A DNA stretch of 39,661 nt from Chloroflexota bacterium. Its GTDB lineage: Bacteria; Chloroflexota; Dehalococcoidia; Lucifugimonadales; Australimonadaceae. The stretch is from the NCBI GenBank assembly GCA_027618515.1, contig JAQCEV010000016.1, positions 1 through 39,661 on the forward strand, read 5' to 3'. Under the pieces are notes generated by a model. The model saw nothing but the letters and a program-made list of their open reading frames with translations. It was not told the DNA's origin and searched no databases. How positions within the stretch are numbered: the stretch's first letter is position 1; the number at the start of each line of letters is the position of its first letter. Shown here in pieces: positions 37,330 to 39,661 of this stretch. The translations under genes and the position numbers were made by a program.

Positions 37330-38877
37330 TTGGTCGTTGCAGCACTCGCCTTGTTAGCGGCGTGTTCTGCGGACCCGACGCCCACGCCGATCCCCGCGAC
37401 CCCGACGCCCACGTTGATCCCCACGCTGGGGCCACCACCTGAGGGAACCTTACGCGTGGCCGTGATCGGCGCTGCTCCCCACCAGGACCTTCACCGGCTC
37501 GTCAGCGAGTGGGCCACCCTGTTCGGAGCGGGCCTTGGGTACAACCGACTGTTCAGGTTCGTCGCAGACCCCAGCACCGAGCTACCGAGCCTGCGCGTGG
37601 AGTGCGACCTCTGTCGCAGTTGGCGATTTGTGGATGACACCACCCTTGAGGTCAAGCTGCACCCCGACGCCTGGTGGCAAGGCGCCGACGATTACGCGTC
37701 CCGGCCTGTTGCCCCGCTGGACGTGTTGTGGAGCCTTGAACGCCTGCGTGAGCCCGGCTCCCCCCACGAACGCCTTCTGGATTCGGTCGACGTCATCGAG
37801 GTAGTCGGTGAGAGCACGGTGCGCTTCCGGCTCCACCACCCAGACGCTGATCTGCTATTGAAGCTCGCCAGTCCCTACGCCGTGATCATGGCGCCTGACT
37901 CGCTGGACGGCGTCAACTTGCGGACGGGGCGCGTGCTGGGCGCGGGCGCGTGGCGCTACGTGCGCGGAGGCTCGGGGCAGGTGACGCTGACCGCGTGGGA
38001 TGACTACTTCCGCGAGGGCGAGCCCGCCGCCAACGCGGTTCAGTTCCTGCCCGTCTCCGACCTGGCCACGGGTGTCGTGTTGTTGGATCTCGACCGCGCA
38101 GACATGGCGCAGGTCACCGAACAGCAGTGGGCCCAGATGGACCACGAGCAATACGACTCGGTCGTCGTGGACCGACAAGGGCGTGGGGTGCTCTTTGGCA
38201 TCAACGCTGATCGCCAGCCGTTGGCTGACCAGGCTGCTCGCCGGGCCATCTTCGGCGCGCTCGACCCGCAGGCCGCCATCGCCGAATCGTTCGGCATCGG
38301 TTGGGTAGGGGCAGGGATGCCTCTTATTGAGCCGTCGTGGAGGCTTGATGACGCAACGCTAGCGCTGCAGTTCGACGCGCCGGGCGTCGCCATAGACGCA
38401 CCCCTCACGCTGACCATAGGCAATTTCGGCGAGGCGTTCGTCACCCACGGTGAGGCCCTCGCTGCGCAACTGCGTGACGCTGGTTTCGACATCACGACCG
38501 ATGTGGTTTCGCGTGGAGCCTACCTCGATCGAGTGTGGCAGCAACGCGATTACGACCTGTTCGTTGGCCCCATGCCACCTACCGACACGCCCAACGCGTT
38601 CATGCTCGCCCTGCTCCATAGCCGTGGCGCGTCCAACGTCACCGGGGCCGGGTCTGCCGAGCTTGATGCGCTCATCGAGGCGTTCTCCGTCGAGCTGAAC
38701 GCGGCCAACCGAACGGACCTCGCACGACGCGCGCAAACGGCAGCTCTCGACGGCGCTTGGCTGTTCATGGCGGCTGGCTTATCCGAGCGATGGGCATTCA
38801 ACGAGCGTGTTGTCGATCCACCACGAGCGTTTCCCCAAGGCTCGGGAGACGGGTGGAAGTACGTTAGTGTTGAGTAG
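37330..38877 (+). CDS. ABC transporter substrate-binding lipoprotein (SBP family 5, peptide/nickel type)
   Basis: Lipobox LLAACSADPTPTPIP; DPSTELPSLRVECDLCRSWRFVDDTTLEVKLHPDAWWQ...PLDVLWSLERL; TTG start uncertain. Confidence 0.85.
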   Translation: MVVAALALLAACSADPTPTPIPATPTPTLIPTLGPPPEGTLRVAVIGAAPHQDLHRLVSEWATLFGAGLGYNRLFRFVADPSTELPSLRVECDLCRSWRFVDDTTLEVKLHPDAWWQGADDYASRPVAPLDVLWSLERLREPGSPHERLLDSVDVIEVVGESTVRFRLHHPDADLLLKLASPYAVIMAPDSLDGVNLRTGRVLGAGAWRYVRGGSGQVTLTAWDDYFREGEPAANAVQFLPVSDLATGVVLLDLDRADMAQVTEQQWAQMDHEQYDSVVVDRQGRGVLFGINADRQPLADQAARRAIFGALDPQAAIAESFGIGWVGAGMPLIEPSWRLDDATLALQFDAPGVAIDAPLTLTIGNFGEAFVTHGEALAAQLRDAGFDITTDVVSRGAYLDRVWQQRDYDLFVGPMPPTDTPNAFMLALLHSRGASNVTGAGSAELDALIEAFSVELNAANRTDLARRAQTAALDGAWLFMAAGLSERWAFNERVVDPPRAFPQGSGDGWKYVSVE

Positions 38878-38881
38878 GCGC

Positions 38882-38887
38882 TATAAT
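38882..38887 (+). promoter_or_regulatory. -10 element (TATAAT) upstream of trxA
   Basis: Exact TATAAT about 120 bp upstream of the trxA ATG; -35 unclear. Confidence 0.4.
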
Positions 38888-39005
38888 GCCGGAAATCGCT
38901 CCCCCAGAAGGTACGGTTGGCATGGCCACCATGCACCGTCCGCCCGGACACCGCATCTGAAGTAGTGAGCCCGAGGCAATGGGGTAGAAGCATTGGAGGA
39001 AGCAC

Positions 39006-39335
39006 ATGGCAAAGCCTGAGCACGTAACAGACGCAGAATTTCAGAAGTCGGTTCTCGAATCCGACATTCCGGTTTTGGTGGATTTCTGGGCTGACTGGTG
39101 TGGCCCTTGTAAGATGATCGCCCCTGTCGTCGAGGAGCTCGCCGAAGAGTACGACGGCAAGTTCGCATTCGCCAAGCTGGACGTGGACTCGAACCCGCAG
39201 ACCGCGATGACCTTCGGTATCCGCAGCATCCCTGCGCTGCTGTTGTTTAAGAACGGTGTCGTGGCTGAGCAAGTTATCGGCGCGGTTCCGAAGGCGATCC
39301 TCAAGCGCAAGATAGACAAGGTTCTCGAGGACTAA
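39006..39335 (+). CDS. trxA: Thioredoxin
   Basis: VLVDFWADWCGPCKMIAPVVEELAEEYDGKFAFAKLDVDSNPQTAMTFGIRSIPALLLFKNG. Confidence 0.97.
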   Translation: MAKPEHVTDAEFQKSVLESDIPVLVDFWADWCGPCKMIAPVVEELAEEYDGKFAFAKLDVDSNPQTAMTFGIRSIPALLLFKNGVVAEQVIGAVPKAILKRKIDKVLED

Positions 39336-39439
39336 CCCTCAGTCCTGGTCGGAGACACAGACAAACTGAGCGCCCCGCCGAGTCGTGGCGCTTCTGCGTT
39401 CGCCATGAGCTTCACGCGAATGGAACGCTAAGCACATAT

Positions 39440-39537
39440 GGGGGTGGATGGGTCCCGGTGGGTCTCGCGGTCTTCAAAACCGTTGCCGGGCTAGCTTCCT
39501 AGTCCGGGGTGGGTTCGACTCCCACGCACTCCCGCCA
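39440..39537 (+). tRNA. selC: tRNA-Sec (selenocysteine, anticodon UCA)
   Basis: GGGGGTG/CACTCCC acceptor (one G-U; 8th position G-G), D arm GGGUCC-CGGU-GGGUCU (6 bp), anticodon arm GCGGU-CUUCAAA-ACCGU, long variable arm CCGGGCUAG-CUUC-CUAGUCCGG, T arm GTGGG-TTCGACT-CCCAC, discriminator G and encoded CCA. Confidence 0.96.
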
Positions 39538-39661
39538 GATAACGGCCATGTAAACGATGCCCCCGCCTTGCTACTGAAGACGTGGGCATTGGGGGCCTTG
39601 CTACCGGCGATCTCCACGTCCAGGACGGGTGCAGCGAGATAACGTCGACCGACTTGCCACT

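Noticed and set aside
39448-39642. 64-aa ORF overlapping the right edge
   Set aside because: Overlaps tRNA-Sec; no protein-like signal.

Overview
GC-rich bacterial chromosomal window. Gene content and style suggest a Chloroflexota / SAR202-Dehalococcoidia-like marine lineage (inference only). It is mostly core and peripheral metabolism: two tandem xanthine-dehydrogenase-type molybdopterin subunits, an ECF sigma/anti-sigma pair, a 2-oxoacid:ferredoxin oxidoreductase, citrate synthase, a complete gcvT-gcvH-gcvPA-gcvPB glycine cleavage operon, fabI, metE, an LLM flavin oxidoreductase, a CaiB/BaiF CoA-transferase and a thioredoxin. The most important hidden feature is a selenocysteine system that a standard ORF track breaks. 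(i) A peroxiredoxin gene (16280..16741, minus) has an in-frame TGA exactly at the peroxidatic Cys position (FPAAFTGG-U-TAQ), followed at the right distance by a perfect 7-bp SECIS-like hairpin with a G-containing apical loop. (ii) A tRNA-Sec (selC; UCA anticodon, 6-bp D stem, long variable arm, encoded CCA) lies at 39440..39537, just after thioredoxin. Also notable: a very large PKD/DUF5666/Cys-repeat secreted protein split by an apparent -1 frameshift (about 18840), with two different families of internal Cys-pair repeats; a small zinc-ribbon protein downstream of citrate synthase; and a noncoding repeat-bearing island at 30.45-30.84 kb.
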